DNA of 64,000 nucleotides from Paragonimus westermani. Taxonomy: Eukaryota; Platyhelminthes; Trematoda; Plagiorchiida; Troglotrematidae. The number at the start of each line of letters is the position of its first letter. Within the stretch, counting starts at the first letter, position 1. The notes under the pieces are model-generated. The model did not search any database and was not told the origin of the DNA. It saw only the letters and a program-made list of their open reading frames with translations. The position numbers and the translations under genes are program-made. Positions 11,546 to 23,552 of the stretch are shown here, one piece after another. The stretch covers positions 41,154 through 105,153 of the forward strand of contig QNGE01000896.1 of assembly GCA_008508345.1 (NCBI GenBank), in the 5' to 3' direction.

Positions 11546-12553
11546 TTTAGCTGGGCGCTCCCGGCTTTCTAGCTCTAGTTCATAGGACAACGAGCACCTT
11601 TAGATGAAGACGCTGTTTGGCATGGCAAAAAATAGAAACCGATAATGCTCGTGCTGAGAATTTCTTTGCGCATCGCCGCAATTTTTTCATCATTCCTCCA
11701 CTTCAAATTTTTCTTGCATTGTAACACGATCGCCACTCCATGCGATCTTCCCGTGTTAAGCATTATATATAATCTCGTCATCAGATAGCAATACATCAGT
11801 GGTTCTCACTGATGCTTAACGGCCACACAACCGTGAAAAAAGTAAACCCTATACAGGAAGAGAGAAGAAGGAAATGGGAGAGAGGGGAGGGACCTAACTC
11901 AAGAAAAATATCCAAGTATGTATTCAGATGTTCAGCACCATGGTGTCTACACCTTGTTATGTAAAATTAAGGCGTCATCAGCAGGACAACTTCCTCACGG
12001 TTTTCACTACCCAGCGTCATCAAATACATTTACTTCTCAGACAACGTGACCAAATAACGACGTTTACGCCAATGAACCCTGTTAGCCGCCATCTCGCCTA
12101 ACGTCCCCACCCACCGACTCTGAGTCGAGAGGGCTCTAGCCTGAGAAACGAACCCGACCAACAGTGGCCAAACCTTTCTTGAACGACTTCATATCTTCAC
12201 GCGAGGTGATCATCTGTCCACCTCGCATCTTACACCAATCGGCTGCAGAGTCGGGAAAGAGTGCTCCATGTGGCAGGCAACTAGCTGGCATTTCTAGTAC
12301 ATAGCCTAGCTATCTAAGTCTGTGAAAATAGAAGGATTGGGCGGAAGAACTCGTTTGACAATCATTACCAAATACCCGCTTTCTAACCTCCTCTTTGCCT
12401 ACTCGTTGGTGCTACCGGATTCAAGCGATGAAACGCAGAAATCGGTTGTCAAATCCCTGAAGACGGTTTTTGTTTACTCTCTCTCTATACATATATATTT
12501 AAATTAAATAAATGTTTAAGTAAATTGTATATATATGTACTATTCTATTGCAG
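11546..12553. other. Sequence upstream of the first recognised EEF1D exon; no exon identified
   Basis: The missing N-terminal EEF1D exon or exons could lie here or further left, but no segment with the expected N-terminal pattern was found. A short AT-rich stretch (12482-12540) lies immediately before the exon and includes (TA)n-like runs. A phrase near 11789-11825 resembles part of the LINE at 24979-25015, so LINE debris may be present. Confidence 0.4.
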
Positions 12554-12651
12554 TGGGATATCGTTCATTGCTGAAAGTGGTTCTGTTTTTGGCTTCCAGT
12601 GCGGTCTCTCTCGGGCCTGTGATACGTCGCGTATTGATGAACTTGAACAGA
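12554..12651 (+). CDS. EEF1D: EEF1D exon a (start of zipper segment)
   Basis: The acceptor TTCTATTGCAG ends at 12553 and the donor A|GTAAGTT begins at 12652. One base completes an upstream codon. The frame then reads [15 protein letters not shown] through RIDELEQ, ending one base into a codon that the next exon completes as Thr. The support is the strong splice sites, the phase match and the heptad-like join to the next exon. The first two thirds has no clear family match, so this exon is less certain than the others. Confidence 0.65.
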
Positions 12652-15600
12652 GTAAGTTATTTTCTCCAGGTATAGTTCTGCGATCAGCGTAAACTATTCG
12701 TGCTCCCTTAGTCTGCTTTTCTGCATACTCCCAACACAACTCTGAACTCTCGTTGAACATTAGACCATGCTGGCAAATCTCTGTTCAGTAGGTAAGTAAC
12801 GGTTGGATTCAAATGAATTTCGGTCACAAGCACGCAGTGTAGAACAGACGTTGATTCTGACTACTATTTTAAAGCTAGGTGCGCTTCGTGTACCAGCGGT
12901 GTTTATTTAGTTAGCTGGAGTGGGTAGAGGAATTCAGCATGAACTTTTGGATTTCTGCTGTTGTCTTTCTGGCAGATGTTCAGTAGTTGGTTTAACGAAT
13001 GGTTGGGAACGGTTTCAACTATGTCGTGCACTTAATTTTACGGCTTTATTAACTGGTGCTGTTGAAAAGCCCCCCCCCCCGGTTTTGAACCTTGGCTATA
13101 GAATAAAGCTGAGTTCCGGAAACCCAAACACATTTGTGTGCATGCATATGCAGAGTAGTAGGCATAGACGCTACAACAACTCACAGTTGGTAGGTGAATA
13201 CTGACAACTCAAAAAGATAACAAAAATGAAATATCTACCAGTGACTGCTTAGTGGTAGCGACGTTTACCATTCATATGATTAGTGCTTCGATTTCCGACT
13301 GCGTCATTTTCTTTATCTGATTGGATAGCCCGTCGTTATCCAACACGTGTGCAACATTGTCTGCCATATATTGTGATGTAACACCTGGAACCCATGACTA
13401 ACTTTTCTATTGCCCAACATGGGTAGTAACTCAGGCATGCGTTCATTATCGTGCCGTTAGTCTGCCATTAAATCGTTGTGATTAAGTTTGTGGGGGTACT
13501 TTGTATCCGTATGCCAAGAGAGAACCAAACGCATTTGCTGGGATGCTAAAATCTAGGAGTATTTTTTTCTCCAGATTTGTTTTCTGCCCTAAACCGTTTT
13601 TCAAAATGACTAACTCCTGGTGATCTTATTTATCTGCAGCTGTTAATTCCCTGATTCAGCGCATCGGCGAACTTGAATTTAAAATCAACAAAATACGCAG
13701 TTTGGATGAAGTCACCGCCTCCCAGAGTGCTGCCGTGAAACCGGTTGCTAGTGACGACGTAGAGTGTGATCTTTTCGCGTGTGATGATGAGGCAAGTCGT
13801 TTAGGGTACTTATTCAGGAAGTAGGGCTCTGATTCTTTTCCGATTCGTTTACTATTCTGCTTTACGTGTTGTAAGTGAGATTCCGTGTTTGCTCTATTTT
13901 GGCAGGTTTCGTAGAATATTCAGGTTGGGTTTGTATTTAGTGGAATATCAGTTCATCAGGTGGATGCTAGTTTCAGTTTACGAAACCAAATTTAGGAAAG
14001 ACGTCTAAGTATGCAGACGCTTCATATTTCATATGTTACAATGAGCCATTTTAGGTCTGCAGCGTAAGCTCAGGCTAACCGTTTTATGACGCCCTCATGT
14101 ACTTGAGTAATCTATTGCTTAGCATGCAGCGCTTAGTTGCATTTTCAAAATGTAGAATCAACCGCCTCAACTAATTTAAGTAATTGTCAGTGACTAATTA
14201 CTCTGACCATCACACTATTGCTGTCTCCGTTTCGAATGATCTCTTTTTGAATAACATGTTTTTAATCTGATGCTCTAAAGGTCTTTCCGTCAGTCCGTTA
14301 GATAGTTCATGCTGCGACATAGGGTTGACTGACATCTAATTATCACACCATGGAGTAGCAATATTGCAGCCTACTCGGTTCATTTTTACATTTGCGTTTG
14401 TTTGGTCGACGGTCTTCTGAAATTCAAACCATATTTTCCTTGCGGTCTTAATGAAGTTTACCTGAGTAGATGTTGAGCCTCGTCCAGGCTGTGGCTAATC
14501 ATTGTTTTACCTACTACACTTCACTAGGTTATTTGGATTGGACATTGCTATGCTGGGCGAGTCTGTCCGTGATAACGAACTTCAGTAGTAGATGTCCAGT
14601 CCTTTTGAATTCTTCCGATCACCTACACGATTCACCAACTACTTGATTCATAATTTTGCATGGTTACCTGCACAGTTCTTTTCAGTCGTCACACTTTGTC
14701 TGTTATTCTTTTACACTCTTCAGGAAGACCCCGATGCTGAAAAAATGCGAGCTCAACGTTTAGCGGAATACGAGGCCAAGAAAAGCAAGAGTAAGTCCCA
14801 TTGTTAGTATCGTTAGTTAGGTTTTAGAAGCGAGTTTCATGAACACTTAAACTCTTTGTATTTGATCAATAATGTTTTTTCATTGATATCAGTACCCGTA
14901 TCCATCTTTTTGCGCACTGCTTTTCATCCGTGTCATCACAATTCCATTTTATCGAATTTTCAGAGCCAGCGGAAACAGCTAAATCAAATATAATCTTGGA
15001 TGTGAAACCCTGGGGAGATGACACTGACCTAAAAGAAATGGAGAACCTCGTCCGTAACATCAAAGCTGATGGTCTCTACTGGGGTCAGTCTAAGTTTGTT
15101 CCTTTGGCCTACGGCATCAAAAAGCTCCAGATTTGCTGCGTCGTAGAAGATGACAAGGTGAGACGTTCGTTATGCAAATCTGACACAAAATGTTTGTACT
15201 TAGTCCTGGCGGATTTTAGTGATGACTACAAGAACTACAGTCGAAATTACGAATACCGACTCCCAAGCCCCTGTAAAATCTTGCATGTCAAAGTGATTGT
15301 CATGGTCATGATCCAGAATGTGAAATCCAGGCCACGTTGTGTAGCTACAGACGCTGACATAACTCTTGTTCATGGTTAGCGTCTTTCAGAGGTGTTGCAT
15401 ACAGTTGGTTCTCTTTTTCCTGAGCCAGATTAAACCACCTGACTGTGTGCGTTGGGAGCGTGGTCTGATCCAAAGGAGTAATGAAGCTGGAGATTACTCA
15501 CATTGAGCACTGCTGCTTGCCATTTCTACGATCGCCAATTATCTGGGATGCTTCTATCTAGGTCTGAACAGTGTGACAGTATCCCGCATGCATGTGGCCC

Positions 15601-18600
15601 AACGGCTACAAGCGCGATTTATTACTGGGGCGGAAAAAGTTACTTACAAAGCAAGGTTGGTGTTGATTTTCAGACTTCAAGTCAACTGACACGAATTTTC
15701 TCTTTTGGGAAATCGATATGTTGATTGGGGTTTGTTGCGAAAATAGATGGATTTGATAGTTCGAGTTGATACTTTTTGGTCGTCCATTTGTTTACTGGGC
15801 TTTGCATTCAAATCGAAAACCAACTCACCAGTCGAGGTGATATTGTCAGTGCTTAAGTGTTTGGACGTGCGGGTTCGCACACGAGCCCGAGCTACCAAAT
15901 AGACCACTTTTTTCAACACTCGCTTACCTACACGGGAACACAATGCCAAAGACCGTTCATGACTGGGAGACCTTTCTATCCAGAGTGTTGTGAACCGCTA
16001 CCTTCCGGAACGAAAGGAAAAGTCGGTCTTCGTGGCACAAAGCAAATATCAGTTTATCGAGTTTCTGAGGTGCGTCATAATAGAGGGTAACAAAGCCACA
16101 GTTCTAGTTTATGTTACGATGATTTTCACTTCAGTCCACCTTATATTAATGAAACGTCAGGAACTACTGGAAGGTAAACTCTACCCATCTGGATCACTAA
16201 AGCGGAAAAGTATTTGCAGTGTTGTAAAACCCCATCGGTCTGCATGTTTACGATTCACTCGTCAAATCCGTAGGTAGCCGAAATGCATTCCAGTTGGATC
16301 TCCTCCATCTGGTTCCACCTGTAAAGCAAACACCCAACAACTGGGGAATATCACGCTGTTGCATACCAGACAAACTGCGGGTGGGATCTGCCGATACACT
16401 TGTACTATTGAAACGCTCCGAGATACACACAACCTACTCAACATTTTTAATGATATCGACTTCACTGCGAATGTGCTGGTCGATGGGAAATCCGATGGGA
16501 CATTGGAGAATTCATTGTACAGGGAACACGCGTGAATCAGCTGAAATTTTAAAGCAACCGTTTAACAGCAACAATCCTGTTCAGAAGAGCAGAAAAATGT
16601 TGCAATCTAGCCAAACTCAACGAAAGAATAAACGTACTCCTACCGGGTGATTATTTGCGACGGATATCCACGAAGTTTCATTGGACTGCTACAAAAGGAA
16701 AAAACTACGGAACACTCAACAGAATGGATCACCACTTATCAAAAACGTATCGGAGATGATTACATGACTACACGGCATCACGCTAGCGCACAAATTGGCT
16801 GCTATCGTACATCATCATACTGGCGGGCGTATTTCTCCGGATGAGGAGCCGCTAGGAGGTATGTTTGGTGTCCGGGCACAACGCACTGACAATGGCGAAA
16901 GACTACTACAGCTGTGCGCATCCCACGGTCTGTATATTTCGAGCACTGCATTCCAACACAGGAAGAAGCATTGTGTTACTTGGAGACCTCCGTGTGCTTC
17001 TCAGCCGTGGACACAGTTGGATCATATAGCAGTTAGTTACAAGTGGCGCCACTGTCAAGGACTGTCGTGCTTTTTGGAGCAACCACCTGGACTCGGACCA
17101 TACCGTTGTGCGTGCTCATTTCGTTTTGTCATTTGCCCAGAGGAATTACGCTCGTAAATGCAAGGTGTTCAACTGGAATTTGAGCGATGAGGAGGTAAAG
17201 AACGTTTACCAAAAGGCGTTGGTGAAGCATTTGCCCGGTTCGAGTCACATGAAGGATCCCAACGAACGCTGGGAACAAATCGCCAGAGCTATGAAAGCGT
17301 GCTATGAACAGGCATGTTCCGAAGGAGCTGTTCAGTTTCGTCAGAATTGGATTTCTTTTACGTCGATATATCTTATGAGCAGGCGTCGCTCTATCCCATC
17401 TGGTTCTGAATATGACGACGACCGTCGAGAACTTAAACAAAAGCTGACTTAATGCTTGCGCAAAGACCGTGAGCACTACTTTGTCCAACAGTCGAAAGAG
17501 ATGGAAAAAGCCTTTTATCTGGGAATAGCAGAAGGCTTTTTTCCCTGATACGTGGTTGTACTGACCGTCAAGTNNNNNNNNNNNNNNNNNNNNNNNNNNN
17601 NNNNNNNNNNNNNNNNNNNNNNNNNNNNNNNNNNNNNNNNNNNNNNNNNNNNNNNNNNNNNNNNNNNNNNNNNNNNNNNNNNNNNNNNNNNNNNNNNNNN
17701 NNNNNNNNNNNNNNNNNNNNNNNNNNNNNNNNNNNNNNNNNNNNNNNNNNNNNNNNNNNNNNNNNNNNNNNNNNNNNNNNNNNNNNNNNNNNNNNNNNNN
17801 NNNNNNNNNNNNNNNNNNNNNNNNNNNNNNNNNNNNNNNNNNNNNNNNNNNNNNNNNNNNNNNNNNNNNNNNNNNNNNNNNNNNNNNNNNNNNNNNNNNN
17901 NNNNNNNNNNNNNNNNNNNNNNNNNNNNNNNNNNNNNNNNNNNNNNNNNNNNNNNNNNNNNNNNNNNNNNNNNNNNNNNNNNNNNNNNNNNNNNNNNNNN
18001 NNNNNNNNNNNNNNNNNNNNNNNNNNNNNNNNNGCGGACGACATTGTCTTACTTAGCCCCTCTGCCGAAGACATGCAGACCATGCTGAACAAGGTGAGTG
18101 ACCGGGCTGGTTTGTATGGAATGCGCTTCGCACCTTCAAAGTGCAAAGTGCTGCTTCAAGACTGGGGCATTTCCACCCCTACTCTCTATTATAGGTAATC
18201 CGCTTGAGACTGTGGACAGTTTCACATACTTAGGTAGCACCATCTCGTCAGCCTGTAATGTTGCTGATGAGATATCAGCGAGGATAACAAAGGCACGAGT
18301 TGTCTCTGCCAAACTGCGTCATCTATGGCACCGAACAGACGTTCGGTTGTCCTTGAAAGGATGGGTGTATAATGCCAGTGTGCGTTCCATTTCGCCGTAT
18401 GGTTCGGAAACGTGGCCTGTTCACAAGGAAGATATCAACAGGCTTGCTGTGTTTGACCATCGTTGTCTCCGCCAATTGGCCCACATTAAGTGGACTGATC
18501 GCGTGAGCAATGTGGCAGTTGGCCAGCGCGTATTCCGGAGCGGTTTGGATGCGCGATCAATTGGTCAACTAATAACGTTGCACAGCTTGTGATGGTTGGG

Positions 18601-21600
18601 TCACGTGCACCGTATGCCAGCTGAGCGTTTACCGTACCGGGCATTATATACTGAGGCCACCAACAGTCGGGTAAAACCGCGTGGTGGTCAAGCAACAACA
18701 TGGTCGCGAAATATGAAGACCTTGACTGCTCAGTTGAGCACTTCAGGCCAAGTACAACACAATACGTATGAACTTAGTTGTCAAGTCAGGATTGTGTGGA
18801 ACTCAGAGTGTGAATTTGGTGTGATTTAGGGATTACAGACATGGTTACCATGGCACCGCGTCAAATATTCCAACGATGGCAGGCCGTAGTAACTTCAGTT
18901 CTCGAACAAAGACTGCACACACAAATTAGGGTTTCGCAGCCGGATTCCGGTCGCCTCCGCAGCAGCCAAGATACATTTCACACCTCTGGTATGAAGAAGT
19001 GTGACATAACAGATCGGCTTGAATACGACATCCACATTGACTCCGTGATGTGTCAAACAGGCGGGTCAAAATTGCGCTGAAAATCCTTCGCTGTTGTCCA
19101 GTCGTCAGCTAAGCTATCTGCTATTCGTGTATTCTTCCTAACAAGCGCCTCGTTGTGTGTCCAATCCAACCTGCTCCACAGTAACATGAGAGTGAGCAAA
19201 TAAAAAACGAGGTAGAACTACTAGGCACTGCCTCTTTGAGGTGAAGACGTACAGTTGGCTTAAATGTGAATGTTAATCTTAGTTGTGCAGCATGGAACGT
19301 TCTTATCAGGGCCGTGTAGAGCCTTCTAGTCTGCGATACACCCGGTAATTCGCCGTTGTAAGGCAAGTTCATATAGATGGCTTTCCGTCCAACAGATAAC
19401 TCACGGTCTTGCGGTTCCCTTCGTTGCATGTTCCAAGCTAGGAATTTTTCCGGCACGAAACGTTTCACACAAGAGTTTCGGTTCATTGTCTAGCCTGTCC
19501 TCAGTACAAATTTTGTAAATTTTGTAAAATTTGTGAAAATGAGTATGTTGGTCATTCCACATCCACTTCCTATGTATATCTCGTTTCAATAGTGCAACAT
19601 CACGGGAAGCCAGTTTTCTATTTTGTTTCACTTCCATAGTGAACCAGCTTCCTGTGACCGGAGTTGGCTAGTGATAAGAGGGAGTCAGTGTCATTGTTGC
19701 TATCGACGATACAGAAAACGTCTACAATACCGTTTGTAGAGTACGCACCACTCTATCAGTTCTGTTTGTTCTATCATGCCTATGAAAATGTCAGCGAGCA
19801 GTGGGCCTAGCGGTTGACCCATTGCAACTCCATTCTTCTGGCATTAGACTTTCCTCATCAAACTGAAACGGGATATCCTGCATGCAAACTAAGGTCTTTG
19901 AGTTACTCATTCCGCACTCCGAATTGCATATCATCCGAGTGAACGTAGTCGAGCATAAAATCAATTGATACGTTCGTGAACAGCAAGCACATGTCCACTG
20001 AGCCAATGCTTGAACTGTTTTTTACTTGCTTAGGCTGGAAGAGCAGTTAACAGGACAGTTACGCTTTTGAGTTCTGCGAGAGGTTTACCGACTTTATAGA
20101 ATGGTGTACCGGCGGTTACAATCAGCCGTTGGACGATCGGGTATTTGTGAGTTATCCTCTCTAACTCCCTTCTTATTCAGAAGACGGTAGTTTTACAACT
20201 GTAAAATCAGCTCACTGTATGCCCACAGGACGGTGTCTTATTACGTAAGCGCTCGTGTGCTGTCAGCAGTGCGATCTGAAGTCCTATGAGCGCAGCTGGT
20301 TTTCGTCTGACTGGCGTGGTTGTACTTGAAAGGATCAAAACCTTAGTTATCGCATTCTTCCGAATCAGCACAGCATGCAGTTCTGAACACTACGTGATAA
20401 TAGCAAACGTTAAGAGTGAACCACGCTTTGACATATTTTCTGGAGCTGTTAGGCTGGTCATGTTGATGGACGCGTTGATTTCACGATGGCGGCTTAAGTG
20501 ACTTATGTGTGTCTTGTGAATGTGAACCCATCAATTTCCGCCGCTTAGACTGTTTACGTGGTTTAGGCTAGGCACTGGCAACTAGGGCGAGGTGTTTGCG
20601 TAAAACACAAACTCGAAGAATGAACGCTTTACCATCTAGACTTGACCTCATAAGGTATTACGAATCTGTCGGTAGATGTGCTGCCACAAATACTACGGAA
20701 TTGAAGTCAACTATTATTTTTCGTCTTGTTCTCTTCGTTTGGGGCTTTTGTTTGACGCAAACAAAGCTCACATTGTCGTGGACTCCATTTTTTAAAGAAT
20801 GTTTTCTTCTTCGCATTTAATTGCTTGGCCATAGATACTGTTGACTAGTTTTCTTAATTCGATGTATCTTTGATTGCGGTAGTATGAGAGGTAAAAGCGG
20901 AGCCTGTAATTTCATGGTTATGACAACATTTTACAATTTGAAGCACATTCGGTGTTAGAACGTATCAAATGTATAAGAATGCACTTTACGGCGGTGAAAC
21001 GTGACCACTTAGGATTTGCAATGCAAAGCAATTTGAAGTCTTTAATTATCAGTTGTCGGATGTGACAGCTGTCATCGCATGGTGTCGGCGAATAAGCAGC
21101 TGTAAGGCTAGCCGACAGGTTTTTGATGTGAGAGTTGAGCAAGTTCAGTTACGTATGCCCTCAATACATAGTTAGGTCGTTAGATCATACTTTTGAATAC
21201 AAGCCCGTCGTACTTCATGGCCATGCAATCTGAGCCGAACCCTACAGATTCACTGGTGCGAAGTGATCAATTAATGACTGCATCTGTCAAGGGGCTGGGG
21301 CCCTCACACGGTCTCCTGCTTGATACGCATGTTATGGCGGGCTAACCAAGTTCGTCAATGTAGTTGTTCGAATCAGCTATCAGCGAAGTAATCACAGCCA
21401 TTGAGACGAGATAGCAAAACTCACGGGGTAGCTCTGTCACTCCCATATGCAACTCGATTGTTTGTTTTCAGGGCGTAGGCACTTTGACACCGAATGTCTG
21501 GGTTTAGATGGGGGTTTCAGGAATGGAGCATTGTTCTTTCGCTCTTATCTTTGAACTAAAGTTCCTTTTTATCATGACTATGATAGTTGCATACCAGCGG

Positions 21601-22686
21601 TAACTATCTCGCCTTCATCTCATATGAATCCACACATCTAAAATGAGCATCGAGTGTGTCAGACGCTAAATATCGAATTTGTCGTATGATGTCTGTTGCA
21701 TACTTGCTTGCCGGCTTCTAAAGTTTCCAACAAGAAAGTACTGAAGGTAGAATGATTAAGCGTATGCTCGGGACACTTGTGGGCGTAAACCAAACTCTGG
21801 TATCCCTATTTTATTTGAGATTGATTTCAAAGTACGGTGGGTACAGTGTTTTGTTCACTTCTCATCACCTACTTTTTGACCTTGATTTGCTACTCAAGCT
21901 GAACAAACTTGTGCTATAGGGATGCAAGCACTAACAGCTCTTTCTCATGCCAAGGTATCTATAGACAATATACACCACCTTTTGGTTAATCGAGAAGTAA
22001 GTTGAACCTTCAGAAACAACTAATCTAGTTCAAACAAGCAATCTCCGATAATCGTCCAACTGGCTATTGTTTGCACGTCTTTTGAGTTCCGTCGCTGTTT
22101 GCCTCGATTATCACAGCCTAGGCTCAGTGTTGGACCCACAAATGACCTGGTATGTCGCGTTGCAACACACCTTGCAGTGCAAATGCTCACAAGGATGTTG
22201 GCGGTCACAGTCTCGTGATTGGTTCTAATTCACCGGCCTTTTATGTGACACCTGCGTTGTCGTTCACTGGACCGTCGGTCTTATGGATAGGCGTTTAAAT
22301 GGGTCAGCTGAGAGAGAGAGACTGATTACCTTTTCATTGGCTAGCGTTGATATTTTTCACCACCAAGAATCGGAGCGTCGTTTTCCGTTTTTTCACTTTC
22401 AAACTACGGACCCTTGAAGTATGAATGCAGTCGCCGCTCATTCTTGGACTCAGCTACAGACGGATCCACTTGGATGCTGAGTGCTGCGATTGCTACCCAC
22501 TGATAACTCATGACCCAAAGTGCTCTTCTTTGTGTGCATGCAGTCTCGCTTATTCTCTCAGAATTACTTTGTCAATTTCATTGCGTTTTTTGTTTACAGG
22601 TTGGTACGGACTTTTTGGAAGAGGCTATCACAGGTCTCGAGGACCATGTCCAATCTGTCGACATCGTGGCATTTAACAAGGTTTGA
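12554..22686 (+). CDS. EEF1D: Elongation factor 1-delta (eEF1B delta), spliced gene, 5' end missing
   Basis: The product is the guanine-nucleotide exchange subunit that recharges eEF1A with GTP during translation elongation in the cytoplasm. Five exons join in phase: 12554-12651, 13640-13791, 14724-14790, 14964-15157 and 22600-22686. Together they give about 198 residues ending in a stop. Residue order: a zipper-like segment ([20 protein letters not shown]), an acidic stretch (LFACDDEEDPDAE), the basic AKKSKKPAE link, then the exchange domain with [37 protein letters not shown] and VVEDDK, ending [20 protein letters not shown] and DIVAFNKV. The zipper and the [15 protein letters not shown] ending favour delta over beta. 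The conserved lysine before the last residue is kept. The N-terminal domain that binds eEF1B gamma was not located. Confidence 0.9.
13640..13791 (+). CDS. EEF1D: EEF1D exon b (zipper and acidic segment) with GC donor
   Basis: The acceptor is TTTATCTGCAG. The 152 nt exon encodes [18 protein letters not shown] and the [13 protein letters not shown] acidic end. It finishes at GAG, followed by GCAAGT, a GC-type donor with an otherwise perfect consensus. The nearest GT would add 4 nt and break the frame with the next exon, so the GC donor is needed. Confidence 0.85.
14724..14790 (+). CDS. EEF1D: EEF1D exon c (acidic to basic link)
   Basis: A 67 nt exon between TTCAG and A|GTAAGTC. It encodes [16 protein letters not shown] and EAKKSK, the conserved segment that follows the acidic stretch in eEF1B alpha and delta (usually ...R.ERLA.YA.KKAKKP). 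The following intron is only 173 nt. Confidence 0.92.
14964..15157 (+). CDS. EEF1D: EEF1D exon d (most of the exchange domain)
   Basis: A 194 nt exon between TTTTCAG and AAG|GTGAGA. It carries the strongest matches to the eEF1B exchange domain: [37 protein letters not shown] and VVEDDK. The open frame continues past the donor to about 15379 by chance; the true continuation is the exon at 22600. Confidence 0.95.
16640..18740 (+). mobile_element. LINE (RTE-like) with endonuclease, partial RT and C-terminus
   Basis: The endonuclease end at about 16790-17160 reads [40 protein letters not shown] and YKWRHCQ, the WT.IDHI type of apurinic-like endonuclease. After a frameshift, 17150-17450 gives the linker between endonuclease and RT. 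The RT catalytic core falls in an assembly gap, but ADDIVLLSP resumes right at its edge (18034), followed by [70 protein letters not shown] and [16 protein letters not shown]. Clade assignment rests on recalled fluke LINE proteins. The left end is uncertain; 16200-16640 may also belong to it. Confidence 0.85.
17574..18033. other. Assembly gap (460 N)
   Basis: A run of unknown bases inside the LINE. It covers the RT region from the fingers to just before the ADD box, which suggests collapse or failure to bridge a high-copy repeat. Confidence 0.99.
18880..20260 (-). mobile_element. Penelope-like element (minus), RT and GIY-YIG parts, decayed
   Basis: Minus-strand pieces follow PLE order. An RT part near 19780-19930 reads IPFQFDEES then [11 protein letters not shown], where intact copies have a ...[16 protein letters not shown] block. 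At 19121-19486 comes [20 protein letters not shown] and [20 protein letters not shown], then [20 protein letters not shown], the GIY-YIG block (usually YIGRTTRRL). Further down, near 19000-19060, a [14 protein letters not shown] segment matches the endonuclease end. It differs in sequence from the PLEs at 9488 and 28534, so it is a separate lineage. Several stops and frameshifts are present. It lies tail to tail with the LINE on its left. Confidence 0.8.
22600..22686 (+). CDS. EEF1D: EEF1D last exon with stop codon
   Basis: An 87 nt exon after TTGTTTACAG-type acceptor sequence. It encodes [20 protein letters not shown] and DIVAFNKV, then TGA at 22684-22686. This ending matches the delta subunit more closely than the beta subunit. 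No canonical AATAAA was seen in the next 300 bases. Confidence 0.95.
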   Translation, partial: VGTDFLEEAITGLEDHVQSVDIVAFNKV

Positions 22687-23314
22687 TTGAATGCAATAAT
22701 GTCCGTGTTGTTACATCGAACCCCCCGACCATTGTGTCAAACTCGCCCCTTGTTTTGGATTGCAAATAGAGTCTCTGCTTTGTGGATGTTCGTTTGTTTT
22801 TGTTTTGTGAACACCAGGGTGGTTCAAAGGAATGGAACCTAGCAACTGCATGGGAATGTTAGTTTTGTCCTTACTAATTCCAGGCTACTCGTAATGAAAT
22901 GGCATCTCCGTTACAGAGAACTAAGTATAGAGAGAAAAAGTAAAATTCCAAATAATTCAGAGGCTACTACTGGCACTTCCATTCATAGCTCGGTTATTTG
23001 TTTTCAAGGTGTTGGCACCTTGATGTTGAGTATTTGAATTTGTGCATTGTTTGCAGTATTCAGCATGCGTTCTTTTCTTTTGCTTCCTACTCGGAGCTTG
23101 TTCTTCCATCCTTGGTCACCTGGCAGCCGGGCACCACTGTGAACCACTAAGGTGTCATCTATGACGTTGACGCTGACGGCGAGTACATGGGTCGAAATCT
23201 CACTTCGACAAACGCTAGAGCATCGACTCCACGCTAAGTCACTGTATTTTGGAGTTAGGTCTGCTTTTCACTTGGTGGTTGAGCGTTTGGGTTTGATAAT
23301 TCGGTCGTGCCTAA
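22687..23314 (+). other. EEF1D 3' flank
   Basis: It presumably begins with the 3' untranslated region, but no polyadenylation signal could be fixed. No other gene or repeat is recognised before the SINE. Confidence 0.4.
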
Positions 23315-23552
23315 TGTGAGGTCAGTGGCGCAGTGGTCAACACAGTTGTCTCATGAAAGCGTGGCCGGAGTTCACATCCCGACCGTGACAAAGATATGCA
23401 CTACTAATGAGCTCTGATGGGAGCGAAACTCGAGTCTAATGCTTCTTATTGGAAGAGGCTGACTGGAAAGTCTATCTGAATGCGAAAGGTGCGATCAACT
23501 GTGAGTGATGTTCAACTTGTAATTTACCAAATCCCCGACTACTCATCGCTAG
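23315..23552 (+). mobile_element. tRNA-derived SINE, copy 1 (most complete)
   Basis: The head has a pol III A box, TGGCGCAGTGG (23326-23336), and a B-box-like GGAGTTCACATCCC (23367-23380) spaced as in a tRNA gene. The body then reads ACAAAGATATGCACTACTAA, GCGAAACTCGAGTCTAATGC, GAAGAGGCTGACTGGAAAGTC and GCGATCAACTGTGAGTGATG. The body recurs at 28080, 30855 (inverse) and 31772. The head is too diverged to be a functional tRNA, and no CCA or acceptor-stem pairing was found. Confidence 0.8.

Larger units (their letters stand above)
15158..22599 (+). other. EEF1D: EEF1D last intron (7.4 kb), filled with retroelements
   Basis: GT donor at 15158 and TTTACAG acceptor ending at 22599. It contains a sense-orientation LINE (about 16640-18740, with an assembly gap) and an antisense PLE (about 18880-20260). 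The stretch 20260-22599 shows no recognisable gene or repeat. The rest, including 15380-16640, holds only short unassigned frames. Confidence 0.85.

Noticed and set aside
12545..12760. Minus-strand frame of 71 codons opposite the first EEF1D exon
   Set aside because: The plus strand has good splice sites and an in-phase join to the zipper exon. The minus frame matches nothing.
15158..15379. Continuation of the EEF1D open frame past 15157
   Set aside because: The family sequence stops exactly at the GTGAGA donor and resumes at 22600.
23315..23390. Functional tRNA gene
   Set aside because: A and B boxes are present but arms do not pair, and the head is joined to a repeated SINE body.
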